NCBI RefSeq assembly: GCF_900625095.1
Contig: NZ_LR130760.1
Location: 408,301-472,300, forward strand
DNA from: Acinetobacter ihumii
GTDB taxonomy: Bacteria > Pseudomonadota > Gammaproteobacteria > Pseudomonadales > Moraxellaceae
Reading direction: 5' to 3'
DNA: 64,000 nucleotides
In this document: positions 1-8,610 of the stretch, piece by piece
Numbering within the stretch: the stretch's first letter is position 1
Layout of the letters: each line of letters begins with the position of its first letter
Translations under genes and position numbers: made by a program
Notes under the pieces: model-generated
The model's database searches: none
Told to the model about the DNA's origin: nothing
What the model saw: the letters and a program-made list of their open reading frames with translations, nothing else

Positions 1-671
1 ATCGCAAATTGTTCTGCCGCAGGTTTCATGAGTGAACAATGTGACGGTACTGACACAGGCAGGGCAATCGCTTTACCTGATTGTTCTTTGGCAAGTGCCA
101 TGACTTCATTCACCAATGCAGTAGAACCTGCAATCACCACTTGACCTTGCGCATTATAATTTGCGGCTTCAACCGAACCTTGTCCAGATGCAGATACGCT
201 TTGGCATAACTCAACCACTTTTTCATCAGCTAGACCTAAGATTGCAGCCATCGCACCCTGACCTTGTGGAACAGCACTTTGCATCAACTTACCGCGCAAA
301 TTGACCAATTTCACCGCATCAGCAAGGCTCAATGCTTGTGCTGCAACCAATGCACTATATTCACCCAATGAATGTCCAGCCAAGTATTTTGGAGCGATCC
401 CACCTAAATCCAGCCAAACACGCCACAAGGCAATACTGGCAGTGAGCAAGACAGGCTGGGTATTTTCAGTCTGATCTAATCCTTCACCACTTTGTGCAAT
501 GTGCCATAAGTCAAAACCAAGTGCATCTGACGCTTCAGCAAAGGTCTGTTGCACACCACTAAACTGTTCAGCAAGTTCAGCAAGCATGCCGACTTTTTGT
601 GATCCTTGACCCGGAAACAAAAATGCAGTTTTGGTTGCTTGAGCCACTTGCTCAAGTCGCTTAGCAGACAT
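1..671 (-). CDS. fabD: Malonyl-CoA:ACP transacylase FabD (3' end beyond window)
   Basis: Transfers malonyl from CoA to acyl carrier protein, the entry step of type II fatty acid synthesis in the cytosol. About 223 N-terminal codons are present; the gene runs off the left edge. The N-terminus has the family's FLFPGQGSQ motif (residues 17-25), the nucleophile is Ser101 in GHSLGEY, and a VPSHCSLM segment near the edge carries the catalytic His. The start at 671 (MSAKRLEQ) places the FPGQGSQ motif at the usual distance. It lies downstream of yceD-rpmF on the same strand, a conserved association, but plsX and fabH, which often sit between, are absent here. A terminator at 758-780 separates it from rpmF. 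Confidence 0.96.
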   Translation of the reverse strand, partial: MSAKRLEQVAQATKTAFLFPGQGSQKVGMLAELAEQFSGVQQTFAEASDALGFDLWHIAQSGEGLDQTENTQPVLLTASIALWRVWLDLGGIAPKYLAGHSLGEYSALVAAQALSLADAVKLVNLRGKLMQSAVPQGQGAMAAILGLADEKVVELCQSVSASGQGSVEAANYNAQGQVVIAGSTALVNEVMALAKEQSGKAIALPVSVPSHCSLMKPAAEQFA

Positions 672-757
672 ATAAAAATCCTTTATTTCGTCTTAGCTCG
701 TTTACGAGGCAGAAATTTAACACTTATTCGATCGCTTGATAATTGCGAAAAGCAACA

Positions 758-780
758 AAAAAAGGGAGCTTTCGCTCCCA
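758..780 (-). terminator. Intrinsic terminator after rpmF
   Basis: Perfect 6-bp stem (gggagc at 764-769, gctccc at 774-779) with a 4-nt loop. On the minus strand it is followed by a run of T. It lies between the rpmF stop and the fabD start, so it should end or attenuate the yceD-rpmF transcript. Confidence 0.8.
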
Positions 781-825
781 TTTTTTCTACACTTAAGCAT
801 CACGCTTTCATGCAAATTCACTCAA

Positions 826-1011
826 TTATTCAGCATCAGCTGCTTTAGCGAACAATTGACGACCACGGTAAAAACCATCTTTAGTCACGTGGTGACGACG
901 ATGAGTTTCACCTGTAGTTTGGTCTACAGTTAATGCATTCTCGGTTAAAGCGTCATGTGAACGGCGCATGTCACGGCGAGAGCGACTTTTACGGTTTTGC
1001 TGAACGGCCAT
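826..1011 (-). CDS. rpmF: 50S ribosomal protein L32
   Basis: Small structural protein of the large ribosomal subunit. The 61-residue product begins [20 protein letters not shown], the characteristic L32 N-terminus rich in Arg/Ser, followed by the conserved HRRHHV and GFYRGRQ segments. The length is normal for proteobacterial L32. The four-Cys zinc motif found in some L32 proteins is absent, as is common in gammaproteobacteria. It lies about 80 bp downstream of yceD and is probably cotranscribed with it. Confidence 0.97.
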   Translation of the reverse strand: MAVQQNRKSRSRRDMRRSHDALTENALTVDQTTGETHRRHHVTKDGFYRGRQLFAKAADAE

Positions 1012-1090
1012 GATGGCTCCTTACAAAGATCGAAAAAATGGATCAGAACAAATTCAGTTGTCTTAACTCAACATAATAACACAAATTGTG

Positions 1091-1651
1091 CTATGAATTA
1101 AGTTTGCCTTTCAAACTTGCCAAAACATCAAACGGATTATCACGTTTTTCTTCGACAACGTCCTCAACGGCTGGTTGATGCTTATGCTCACAAGACACAT
1201 GCTTAGGAGACAGCGGCATCAACAATAACAGTTCATCTTCTATGAGTGACAGTAAATCAACAGTCGACGGGGTGGCAAAATCACCCTTTGTTGAAGATTC
1301 ACTTTCGCCCAAGACGATGAAATCAGCATCCTCATCCAAGCGCTCTATCAGTGACTCATCATCGACCAGTGCTAAATGGAAATCTGAAACAAGAGCAATT
1401 TCCACGGGCTCCAGACAACGCTGACATTCCAATGGAACTTTTGTTTCAACATGACCATCAAACCACACAACGCGATGATACGCATCCATTGATAGCTTAC
1501 AGTCTATAGAGATCAATTGCTTATCAATTGATCCAACAGCTTCACGAGCAATACGAGCAAAGCGAGACAATGGCAGTGTTCCTGACCATGTAAAGCCTTG
1601 TTCAGCCCATTTAAACGGCTCAATCTGTGCCGGAAAGGTATTTGCTGACAT
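1091..1651 (-). CDS. yceD: YceD/DUF177 family protein, 23S rRNA accumulation factor
   Basis: 186 residues. Members of this family are needed for normal 23S rRNA levels and are nearly always encoded next to rpmF, as here. Visible family features are the LECQRC motif with Cys76 and Cys79, an acidic central stretch, Cys154 near the C-terminus, and the closing NPFDVLASLKGK, which matches the E. coli ending NPFAVLASLKRK. The start at 1651 is the only sensible ATG. The leader is odd: a MITE-like repeat begins 3 bp upstream of the ATG, and no purine-rich ribosome binding site precedes the codon. Translation therefore probably starts from a very short or unusual leader. Confidence 0.92.
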   Translation of the reverse strand: MSANTFPAQIEPFKWAEQGFTWSGTLPLSRFARIAREAVGSIDKQLISIDCKLSMDAYHRVVWFDGHVETKVPLECQRCLEPVEIALVSDFHLALVDDESLIERLDEDADFIVLGESESSTKGDFATPSTVDLLSLIEDELLLLMPLSPKHVSCEHKHQPAVEDVVEEKRDNPFDVLASLKGKLNS

Positions 1652-1654
1652 AAG

Positions 1655-1922
1655 AGGGTCTGTTGACAGTTCAAATATAGTTGCGACAGTGGATAATTTT
1701 TAGAGGATACAAGGCACGAATTGCGTAATTTAGCCTTCTAAATGAGCAATACGTAACGCAGTAGCGTCAAAAAATGTCCCTGTCCCTACGGGTTGCTAGT
1801 AAAATTGCCCTAACCATCGTCATGAAACTTGTCAAGGGAATCGCCATTAACTACGTTTCATTCCTCGTCTATGACAATTTTACTTTGCAACGCAAGTTAC
1901 ATTTGAACTGTCAGCAGACCCT
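1655..1922. mobile_element. MITE-like element with 22-bp terminal inverted repeats
   Basis: The 268-bp segment begins AGGGTCTGTTGACAGTTCAA and, on the other strand, begins AGGGTCTGCTGACAGTTCAA from 1922. The two 22-bp ends differ at one position. The inside holds an imperfect stem-loop (attgcgtaatttag at 1720-1733 against ctaaatgagcaat at 1738-1750) and no credible gene. I see no clear target-site duplication in the flanks. Size, ends and lack of coding content fit a non-autonomous miniature transposable element mobilised in trans by an IS sharing these ends; I cannot name that IS with certainty. It occupies the whole space between the yceD start and the promoter region of the divergent epmC gene. 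Confidence 0.75.
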
Positions 1923-2014
1923 GTGGGCGGCAATTCTACAAATTCATCGGTACTCTGTCAAAGATTAAGATACAATTTTGTACTAATTTAGACAGAACTC
2001 ATGGTAACACAGCA

Positions 2015-2677
2015 ATGCACCTGTTGCAGCCGCAACCTGAAGTAACAACTTCATTACTTGTTAGCACCCATTCAACCCTTCACTCTGCCCTGTTGTCTGA
2101 TACAGTGCAACTCTCACCATGGCAAAGCCTACAAACAGAACATGATCAGGTTGAGTGGCTTATTTTACACTTTAATCACTGGTTTTCCCACCAAAATGTG
2201 ACACTAGTCAAAGGTGAGATTGAACCAGAATATTTCCCTGCACAAAATCAAGAACCTGCAAAAATCCAGTTTGCGCATGGTTTTTTCAATAGTGCCTTAC
2301 ATGAAATTAGTCACTGGAGTATTGCTGGTAAAAAACGCCGTTTATTGCCCGATTTAGGCTATTGGTACGCACCTGATGGTCGAACGCTTGAACAACAACG
2401 TCTTTTTGAACAAGTCGAAATTAAACCTCAAGCAATAGAATGGCTATTTGCAACTGCATTTGGTCGAAAATTTCGTGTTTCTTTAGATAATTTAACGGGT
2501 GACGGGGGAGATGGAGCATTGTTTAAAGATCATGTCTTTATGCAAGTACAACGCTATTTTTCAGGTGAAACCAAGTTACCACAGGATGCCGCGTATTTTA
2601 TTCAATGTATTTGTTTATGCACTCGTGATGGTAGAGCTTTAGAAATTGATGAATTCAACCGTGCCTTCCTCGATTAA
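2015..2677 (+). CDS. epmC: Elongation factor P hydroxylase EpmC (YfcM)
   Basis: EpmC hydroxylates the beta-lysylated lysine of elongation factor P in the cytosol. The 220-residue product has the family's metal-site signature FAHGF..SALHEISHW..AGKKRR followed by DLGYWYAPDGR and the segment VEIKPQAIEWLF, all close to E. coli YfcM. The N-terminus is about 35-40 residues longer than E. coli YfcM, and no strong ribosome binding site precedes 2015. A later start, for example the GTG of VQLSPWQ, cannot be excluded. EpmA and EpmB are not in the window. Confidence 0.9.
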   Translation: MHLLQPQPEVTTSLLVSTHSTLHSALLSDTVQLSPWQSLQTEHDQVEWLILHFNHWFSHQNVTLVKGEIEPEYFPAQNQEPAKIQFAHGFFNSALHEISHWSIAGKKRRLLPDLGYWYAPDGRTLEQQRLFEQVEIKPQAIEWLFATAFGRKFRVSLDNLTGDGGDGALFKDHVFMQVQRYFSGETKLPQDAAYFIQCICLCTRDGRALEIDEFNRAFLD

Positions 2678-2807
2678 AGCTGTATTTAATTACATAACCG
2701 CAACTTCTCATCACCGATTTTAGCGATTCAATGTGATTAAATAGATGATGTAATTGAATAAAAGTGACACTTTACAACAATAACATTTTTCTTAGGAGGA
2801 TCAAGAC

Positions 2808-3425
2808 ATGTTGCATTTGCATATTCACCCAGAAAATCCGCAAGCCCGATTAATTACTCAGGCAGTTGAACGTATTCGAGCAGGCGATGTTGTGATCTAT
2901 CCAACCGATGCAGCCTATGCAATTGGTTGTCAAATTGGCAATAAAAGTGCGATGGATCGTATTGCACAAATTCGTGGACTCGGTCCTAAGCATCAATATG
3001 CAATTATGTGTTGTGATTTATCCGATATTGCAACCTATGCCAAAGTCGACAATGCCATGTACCGTTTACTCAAAGCCAATACCCCTTCTATTACCACTTA
3101 TATTCTACCTGCCACCAGTGAAGTTCCTAAACGTTTGATGCATCCCAAAAAGAAAACCATTGGGCTACGTATTCCCACCAATCCGATTTGTCAGGCATTA
3201 TTACAAGAGCTTGGTGAGCCGATTTTGACCAGTACTCTCATTTTACCCGGTCAGGAAGATCCATTAGATGATCCTTATGACATTGAAAATCAATTGGCGA
3301 AACGAGTTGATGTATTCATTGATGGTGGATTTGGCACCTTGACCACCACCAGTATCGTCGATTTATCAGGAGACAATCCTGAAGTGGTTCGTCATGGTGC
3401 TGGAGATGTCAGTGCGTTTGAATAA
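2808..3425 (+). CDS. yciO: YciO/Sua5 family threonylcarbamoyl-AMP synthase-like protein
   Basis: 205 residues, essentially the length of E. coli YciO (206). The YrdC-type nucleotide-binding fold is indicated by the motif YPTDAAYAIGC (residues 31-41), followed by IAQIRGLGPKHQYAIMC and KKKTIGLRIP. Sua5/TsaC relatives make threonylcarbamoyl-AMP for tRNA t6A. YciO-type paralogs share the fold and their main physiological role is less settled, so I call the family rather than the exact job. The start has an excellent ribosome binding site (AGGAGG, 8 nt upstream of the ATG). Confidence 0.9.
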   Translation: MLHLHIHPENPQARLITQAVERIRAGDVVIYPTDAAYAIGCQIGNKSAMDRIAQIRGLGPKHQYAIMCCDLSDIATYAKVDNAMYRLLKANTPSITTYILPATSEVPKRLMHPKKKTIGLRIPTNPICQALLQELGEPILTSTLILPGQEDPLDDPYDIENQLAKRVDVFIDGGFGTLTTTSIVDLSGDNPEVVRHGAGDVSAFE

Positions 3426-3448
3426 CGCACTGGACAATAGACGACTAT

Positions 3449-4183
3449 CTATAAGGGTCTAAATTGCATAATTAGATCATTTAAATGCTGCTGTTGCTGA
3501 CCATTTTGATCAATATTCTCTGGACTTAGCCATGCTTCATAGCCAGCTTTCAGAGGATTCCAATCTTCGTCGATGATGGAAAACCATGTGGTATTTCGAT
3601 TACGACCTTTGACGATACGATCTTTGCGGAACAATCCTTCAAAAGAAAAACCAAAGCGCAAAGCCGCACGTTTAGAAGGTTCATTAAAATCGTCACATTT
3701 CCATTCTATACGTCGGAAATTCTGTGCAAAACATGCTTTTAGTAATAGAAAAACTGCTTCACTTGCTGCGGTACTCCGTCTTAAACGATGCGAAAAATAG
3801 ACATTCCCGATTTCAATGGCCGCATGTGCCAACCGTGGATTGAGCAATGCAATCCAACCTACCGCTTCATGATTCACCACAATCAAATAGTGAAATGATG
3901 GATGAAAACCAAAGTTATTTTGAAGTTGCTGTTTTAGCATTTCTCGAGTTTCAAACCCAGAATAGGGCAAATAGGTCCAACAGCCAGCATTGGGTTCCGT
4001 ATTCACTGTTTGCCAAAGTTGATCCAGATAAAAATCATCACTGTGATTGGCTTTGATCGGTAGCAATTCAACATACTGACCTGATAATTTTTCAAAAGGA
4101 TATGCAACGGGTATTGATGGTTCTACCGGTGCACCAACTGCTTGACCGAACGCATTGAATTCTGTTTTTAAGTAGTCGCTCAT
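3449..4183 (-). CDS. GNAT family N-acetyltransferase (RimJ/RimL-like)
   Basis: 244 residues from the ATG at 4183; a TTG four codons earlier is less likely. The C-terminal two thirds show the acetyltransferase_3 pattern: VGWIALLN, HAAIEIGNVYFSHRLRRSTAASEAVFLLL, then IEWKCDDFNEPSKRAALRFGFSFEGLFRKD, typical of RimJ/RimL enzymes that acetylate N-terminal or small-molecule amines using acetyl-CoA. The N-terminal ~75 residues carry a region seen in the longer YdaF-like members. It is a single gene converging on yciO. The substrate is unknown. Confidence 0.88.
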   Translation of the reverse strand: MSDYLKTEFNAFGQAVGAPVEPSIPVAYPFEKLSGQYVELLPIKANHSDDFYLDQLWQTVNTEPNAGCWTYLPYSGFETREMLKQQLQNNFGFHPSFHYLIVVNHEAVGWIALLNPRLAHAAIEIGNVYFSHRLRRSTAASEAVFLLLKACFAQNFRRIEWKCDDFNEPSKRAALRFGFSFEGLFRKDRIVKGRNRNTTWFSIIDEDWNPLKAGYEAWLSPENIDQNGQQQQHLNDLIMQFRPL

Positions 4184-4341
4184 TATTTTATCCAATACCC
4201 ATAAAACTGATGGGTTTAATCTAGGTAATTTTTTAATGAAATATCAGTATCACACAAATAGCATGCTATTTAGCGATAAAATAGTGCTTATTTAATTACT
4301 ATTTTGCCGTTTTAAACAATTTATTAACGCTAAAATTTCTA

Positions 4342-4362
4342 TTAGAATAATAACCATTCTGA
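4342..4362. promoter_or_regulatory. Weak Fur-box-like inverted repeat
   Basis: A 21-bp stretch in the divergent space between the acetyltransferase and scpA matches the extended E. coli Fur consensus at 15 of 21 positions by my alignment, with AGAAT/ATTCT arms. The match is much weaker than the site at 61112 and neither neighbour is an obvious iron gene, so it is a low-confidence candidate. Confidence 0.2.
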
Positions 4363-4445
4363 TCTCTCCTCCCCTTTTGGCATATGTGTTCATTTGCCTA
4401 AAGTGATTCTCATGCTTTTGAAAATTCGCGTGGCTAATAACTGTA

Positions 4446-5237
4446 ATGAATCCAGCTTTAAACAACGTTTCGGATGCTTTGCCGCAGATTCGCGTATTGG
4501 ACGAATGGCAAGAAGGTATCCCCGAAGATTTATATATTCCGCCTGCTGCGTTTGAAATTTTACTTGAACATTTCGAGGGTCCCCTCGACTTTCTAATTTA
4601 CCTGATTCAAAAAAACGGTTTTGATTTACTTCAACTCGACATTGCACCTATTGCAACACAATATTTGTCTTACATGGATGCCATGAAATCCATGAATATT
4701 GAATTGACAGCGGATTATATGGTGATGGCTGCATTATTGGCAGATTTAAAATCACGCTTACTTTTACCGAAACCTGCGGCGATTATTTTAGAGAAAGATC
4801 CCAAGCAAGATTTGATTGATCGGCTGGAAACCTACCTACGCATTAAACAGGCTGCCGAACGTTTAGGTCAGCTTTCCATATTAGATCGGGACACCTTTAG
4901 TCCCAATGTAGGTTTAGGTCATAGCGCACCCATCTACGAAGGTTATGATGTTGAAAGCTTACGCGATGCGCTATTTTGTGTATTTAACCGTCCTGAACCG
5001 GTCACACATCACGTTGAACAGGAAGCTGTTTTGCTTGAAGAACGTATGGCGTTTATTCAGGAGAAAATCGAATCTGGGCAAGTATTGGTATTTAATGAAT
5101 TATTAAATCCAGTGCAGGGTCGTATGGGGATGGTCGTCACCTTTATGGCGGTTTTAGAATTGACCCGTCAACAGATCATTAAAATTGTGAGTACAGGCAT
5201 TGAAGCTCCTTTATCCATTCAGGGAGCTTTGACATGA
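4446..5237 (+). CDS. scpA: Segregation and condensation protein ScpA
   Basis: Kleisin subunit that bridges the Smc heads in the bacterial condensin complex. The 263-residue product has the ScpA/Rec8 core: LEHFEGPLDFLIYLIQKNGFDLL, then DIAPIATQYLSYMD and the helical TADYMVMAALLADLKSRLLLP, with a winged-helix C-terminus (MVVTFMAVLELTRQQII). The stop overlaps the scpB start by 4 bp (ATGA), so the pair is translationally coupled. Smc, its partner, lies in this window at 33402-36860 in a separate operon. The ribosome binding site at 4446 is weak. Confidence 0.95.
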   Translation: MNPALNNVSDALPQIRVLDEWQEGIPEDLYIPPAAFEILLEHFEGPLDFLIYLIQKNGFDLLQLDIAPIATQYLSYMDAMKSMNIELTADYMVMAALLADLKSRLLLPKPAAIILEKDPKQDLIDRLETYLRIKQAAERLGQLSILDRDTFSPNVGLGHSAPIYEGYDVESLRDALFCVFNRPEPVTHHVEQEAVLLEERMAFIQEKIESGQVLVFNELLNPVQGRMGMVVTFMAVLELTRQQIIKIVSTGIEAPLSIQGALT

Positions 5238-5824
5238 GTCTTGAACAAAATGCAATGTTGTCACCTGAAGATCTTCATCATGACGTTTTGTTGCAGATTG
5301 AAGCGATTCTATTCGCCAGTGACTCTCCGGTTTCATTAGCTCGATTTAAACAAGCCTTTCAAGATCAATATAATAAACAACAATTACGCCAGTTTTTACA
5401 ACAACTCGCTGTATTACAGCATGGCCGTTCGATTGAACTAATTGAAACAGCACAAGGCTTTCGGTTTCAGGTTCGCTCAAAATATCGTAATATAATCACA
5501 CAGGTCTGGCCCGAACGTCCGACCAAGCTTTCACCATCAATGCTCGAAACCATTGCTGTGATTGCTTATCATCAACCTGTCACACGCGCCGACATTGAAC
5601 AGATTCGTGGTGTTTCAAATAATAGTCAAATTTTGCGCGCGTTATTTGATTGGAACTGGATTAAAGAATCTGGTTTTAGAGATGTACCCGGAAGACCTGC
5701 GTTGTTGATTACAACGCCCCAGTTTTTAAATGCTTTTGGTCTAGCTTCTCTAGGTCAATTGCCTCCCCTACAGGATGCCAAGGAAGCTTTCATGACACTG
5801 GATGCCAATGCAGCCAAGTCTTGA
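5234..5824 (+). CDS. scpB: Segregation and condensation protein ScpB
   Basis: Dimeric winged-helix partner of ScpA in the Smc-ScpAB complex. 196 residues with the family motifs LLQIEAILFASDSPVSLARF near the N-terminus and the signature LSPSMLETIAVIAYHQPVTRADIEQIRGV followed by ILRALFDWNWI and GRPALLITT. It overlaps scpA by 4 bp and is followed by rluB 41 bp later, the usual scpA-scpB-rluB order. Confidence 0.96.
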   Translation: MSLEQNAMLSPEDLHHDVLLQIEAILFASDSPVSLARFKQAFQDQYNKQQLRQFLQQLAVLQHGRSIELIETAQGFRFQVRSKYRNIITQVWPERPTKLSPSMLETIAVIAYHQPVTRADIEQIRGVSNNSQILRALFDWNWIKESGFRDVPGRPALLITTPQFLNAFGLASLGQLPPLQDAKEAFMTLDANAAKS

Positions 5825-5865
5825 ATAGGTGAACTGTTGACAATTATTTCTAAGGTTGTGCTGTC

Positions 5866-6801
5866 ATGAGTGAAAAATTGCAAAAAGTATTAGCGCGAAT
5901 CGGTCTCGGTTCACGTCGATATATGGAAGAGGTTATTGCCGCTGGTCGCGTCAGTGTAAATGGTCAGATTGCGCAGGTAGGCGAACGAATCGAACCAGGC
6001 GATGAATTACGTATTGATGGTCGTAAAGTTCAGTTTCAAATCGAAGATGAAATTCGTCGTCGTGTGCTGATTTATTATAAACCTGAGGGTGAAATCTGTT
6101 CGCGCAATGATCCTGAGCAACGCCCAACCGTATTTGATCATCTTCCACAAATTGCGAATGACCGTTGGGTGATGGTGGGTCGTCTGGACATTAACAGTAC
6201 AGGTTTATTGCTTTTCACAAATGACGGTGAACTTGCCAATCGCTTAATGCATCCGTCCAATGAAGTTGAACGTGAATACGCTGTCCGTGTCATGGGAGAA
6301 GTGACACCACAAATTCGCCAAACGCTTGTAAAAGGTGTGGTGCTGGATGATGGTCCTGCCAAGTTTGAATCTTTCTCTGAACTGGGTGGTGATGGAATTA
6401 ATCGCTGGTATCAAGTGGTGGTGAAGGAAGGCCGTAATCGTGAAGTACGTCGTTTATTTGAATCACAGGGTTTAAAAGTGAGTCGCCTACTTCGTACCCG
6501 TTATGGTTCTGTGATTTTACCACGTGAACTTCGTACCGGTCGTTGGATGGAGCTGGATAAAGCCGATATCGACAATCTGACCAAGCTGGTTGAGCTTAAA
6601 CCACGTCAGGGTACAGGGCTTTACGGTATGGCAAAACGTCGTACTGAACGTATGGTCGAAAAACCAATGGCAGCACGTCGCGGTGGTTATTTACGTCAGC
6701 AAAAACGTGATACAGATGATCAACAAGCTGAAAATACCTCATCTAAGCCATTTACACAACGCAAGAGCTTTGGACAAAATAAAAGCTTTAAAAAGTTTTA
6801 A
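5866..6801 (+). CDS. rluB: 23S rRNA pseudouridine(2605) synthase RluB
   Basis: Isomerises U2605 of 23S rRNA. It has an N-terminal S4 RNA-binding domain (residues 1 to about 60, MSEKLQKVLARIGLGSRR), then the RsuA/RluB catalytic domain with the nucleophile Asp108 in GRLDINSTGLLLFTNDG, and KEGRNREVRRLFES. The C-terminal ~70 residues are a low-complexity Arg/Lys/Gln/Ser tail, commonly seen in RluB. It is the last gene of the scpAB-rluB unit and ends at a strong hairpin terminator. Confidence 0.94.
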   Translation: MSEKLQKVLARIGLGSRRYMEEVIAAGRVSVNGQIAQVGERIEPGDELRIDGRKVQFQIEDEIRRRVLIYYKPEGEICSRNDPEQRPTVFDHLPQIANDRWVMVGRLDINSTGLLLFTNDGELANRLMHPSNEVEREYAVRVMGEVTPQIRQTLVKGVVLDDGPAKFESFSELGGDGINRWYQVVVKEGRNREVRRLFESQGLKVSRLLRTRYGSVILPRELRTGRWMELDKADIDNLTKLVELKPRQGTGLYGMAKRRTERMVEKPMAARRGGYLRQQKRDTDDQQAENTSSKPFTQRKSFGQNKSFKKF

Positions 6802-6812
6802 TCATTTTTGAT

Positions 6813-6852
6813 GATCAAAGAAACGCTCAAATTATTGAGCGTTTTTTTGATC
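6813..6852. terminator. Bidirectional intrinsic terminator between rluB and the ABC operon
   Basis: Stem aacgctcaa/ttgagcgtt around a short loop with a T run on the plus strand. Flanking gatcaaa/tttgatc can extend the stem. It lies between two convergent transcription units and should serve both. Confidence 0.85.
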
Positions 6853-6871
6853 AAATAAATGGACTGACTGT

Positions 6872-8593
6872 TTAAGCAATACCTTTCGGAATCGCAGTCA
6901 ATAATTTTTTGGTATATTCATGCTGAGGATGCAAATACAGTTCATCTGAATTGGCAATCTCTACCACTTCACCATGATTCATCACCATTACTTGATCAGA
7001 AATATATTTTACCACCGATAAATCGTGTGAAATAAAGATATAACTCAAACCAAACTCATCCTGCAAATCTTGTAATAAATTCAATACTTGTGCTTGTACT
7101 GAAACATCCAGTGCAGAAACAGACTCATCACAAATTAAGATTTCTGGCTTCAATGTCAAACAGCGTGCAATCGCAATTCGCTGACGCTGTCCCCCTGAAA
7201 ACTCATGTGGATAACGATCGTAAGCCTGTGCGGGTAAGCTAACACGCTCAAGCAAGCTGAGAGCAATTTGTTTACGCTCAGCATCGTTCGCGCCAATACC
7301 ATGAATTTGCATTGGTTCAAGTAAAATCTGACCTATCGTAAAACGTGGATTTAAAGAGGCGTACGGATTTTGAAAAATAATCTGAATTTTTCGTTGATAA
7401 TGAGCAAACTCTTTTTCCGACATGGATAAAATATCTTTGCCATCAATTAAAGCTTGCCCACCTGTTGCTTCGTGTAATCGCATGAGCAATAGGCCAATCG
7501 TGGTTTTACCTGAACCCGACTCTCCCACTAACCCTAACGTTTTACCTTTTGCTAATTGAAAAGATACACCTTTAACCGCTTTAAACTCATCTTTAGACCA
7601 TAGCCCTCTACGACTAAAAAATGATTTTTTTAAGTCTTTGACGTCCAGCACGATTGGCTCATAACCAGAGAGACCTCTTTGACGCTCTTTCAAATGTAAA
7701 TCAGATAAATTAACCGATTCTATCAATTGACCATTTTCCATCTTCATAAAATCGTTGGTCACAGGTAAACGATAGGGGCGCTTGGAAATTTGCGGACGAC
7801 ACATTAATAACGCACGGGTATAAACGTCTTTAGGCTGCTCTAAAACTTGTTTTACATCGCCATGTTCACGAATTTCACCATGTCGCATCACAATCACTTC
7901 ATCCGCAATTTCACCAACTAAAGCCAAATCATGCGTAATAAATAACATCGACATCTGTCGACGTTGACGCAATGACTCAAGTAAATCAATAATTTGCTTT
8001 TGAATAGTGACATCCAAGGCTGTGGTAGGTTCATCTGCAATCAGTAATTTTGGTTCGCAGGCAATCGCCATCGCAATCATGACGCGTTGTTGCTGTCCAC
8101 CCGATAACTCGCCTGGAAATGCATTTATTTTCTTCTCAGGTGCAGGAATACCAACTTCTTTTAATAACTCAAGTACTCTAGCTTTCGCTTGCTTACGTCG
8201 CATCCCCAAATGTAAACGCAATACTTCTGCAATCTGATCGCCCACGGTAAAAACAGGATTAAGCGAAGACATCGGCTCCTGAAAAATCATGGCAATGTCT
8301 TTACCACAAATTTTTCGAAGCTCAGAGGTGGATAAATTGAGTAAATCCTGATCTTCAAAAAAAATTTTCGATTGAGCTGAAATCTGACTTTGACCTTTAG
8401 GTAATAAACCCATAACCGCCAAAGAAGTTACAGATTTTCCACTACCAGACTCCCCAACTAAAGCAACCGTTTTATTTTTGGGAATTGCAAATGAAATTCC
8501 TTTTACTGTTTCATTCCACTGTTTGTTCTCATCCTTAAAACTGACATGGAGATGATCAACCTTTAATAACAAGTCTTGATTCTGATCATGCAT
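6872..8593 (-). CDS. Peptide ABC transporter, fused double ATPase subunit
   Basis: 573 residues holding two complete ABC ATPase domains, as in YejF and GsiA, so one polypeptide replaces the DppD/DppF or OppD/OppF pair. First domain: Walker A GESGSGKS (47-54), signature LSGGQQQR (163-170), Walker B LLIADEP (183-189). Second: Walker A GESGSGKT (357-364), signature FSGGQRQR (465-472), Walker B ILICDE (485-490). It powers import across the inner membrane from the cytosolic face. It is the last gene of a tight six-gene unit and lies 17 bp downstream of its permease. Confidence 0.93.
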   Translation of the reverse strand: MHDQNQDLLLKVDHLHVSFKDENKQWNETVKGISFAIPKNKTVALVGESGSGKSVTSLAVMGLLPKGQSQISAQSKIFFEDQDLLNLSTSELRKICGKDIAMIFQEPMSSLNPVFTVGDQIAEVLRLHLGMRRKQAKARVLELLKEVGIPAPEKKINAFPGELSGGQQQRVMIAMAIACEPKLLIADEPTTALDVTIQKQIIDLLESLRQRRQMSMLFITHDLALVGEIADEVIVMRHGEIREHGDVKQVLEQPKDVYTRALLMCRPQISKRPYRLPVTNDFMKMENGQLIESVNLSDLHLKERQRGLSGYEPIVLDVKDLKKSFFSRRGLWSKDEFKAVKGVSFQLAKGKTLGLVGESGSGKTTIGLLLMRLHEATGGQALIDGKDILSMSEKEFAHYQRKIQIIFQNPYASLNPRFTIGQILLEPMQIHGIGANDAERKQIALSLLERVSLPAQAYDRYPHEFSGGQRQRIAIARCLTLKPEILICDESVSALDVSVQAQVLNLLQDLQDEFGLSYIFISHDLSVVKYISDQVMVMNHGEVVEIANSDELYLHPQHEYTKKLLTAIPKGIA

Positions 8594-8610
8594 CTTTACT
8601 CACTCCCGTA

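Noticed and set aside
606-933. Two rightward open frames over the fabD start and rpmF
   Set aside because: They run antisense to fabD and rpmF and cross the rpmF terminator; both are shadows.
1774-1968. 64-codon open frame inside and beyond the MITE-like element
   Set aside because: It crosses the right inverted end of the element, has no ribosome binding site and resembles no family.
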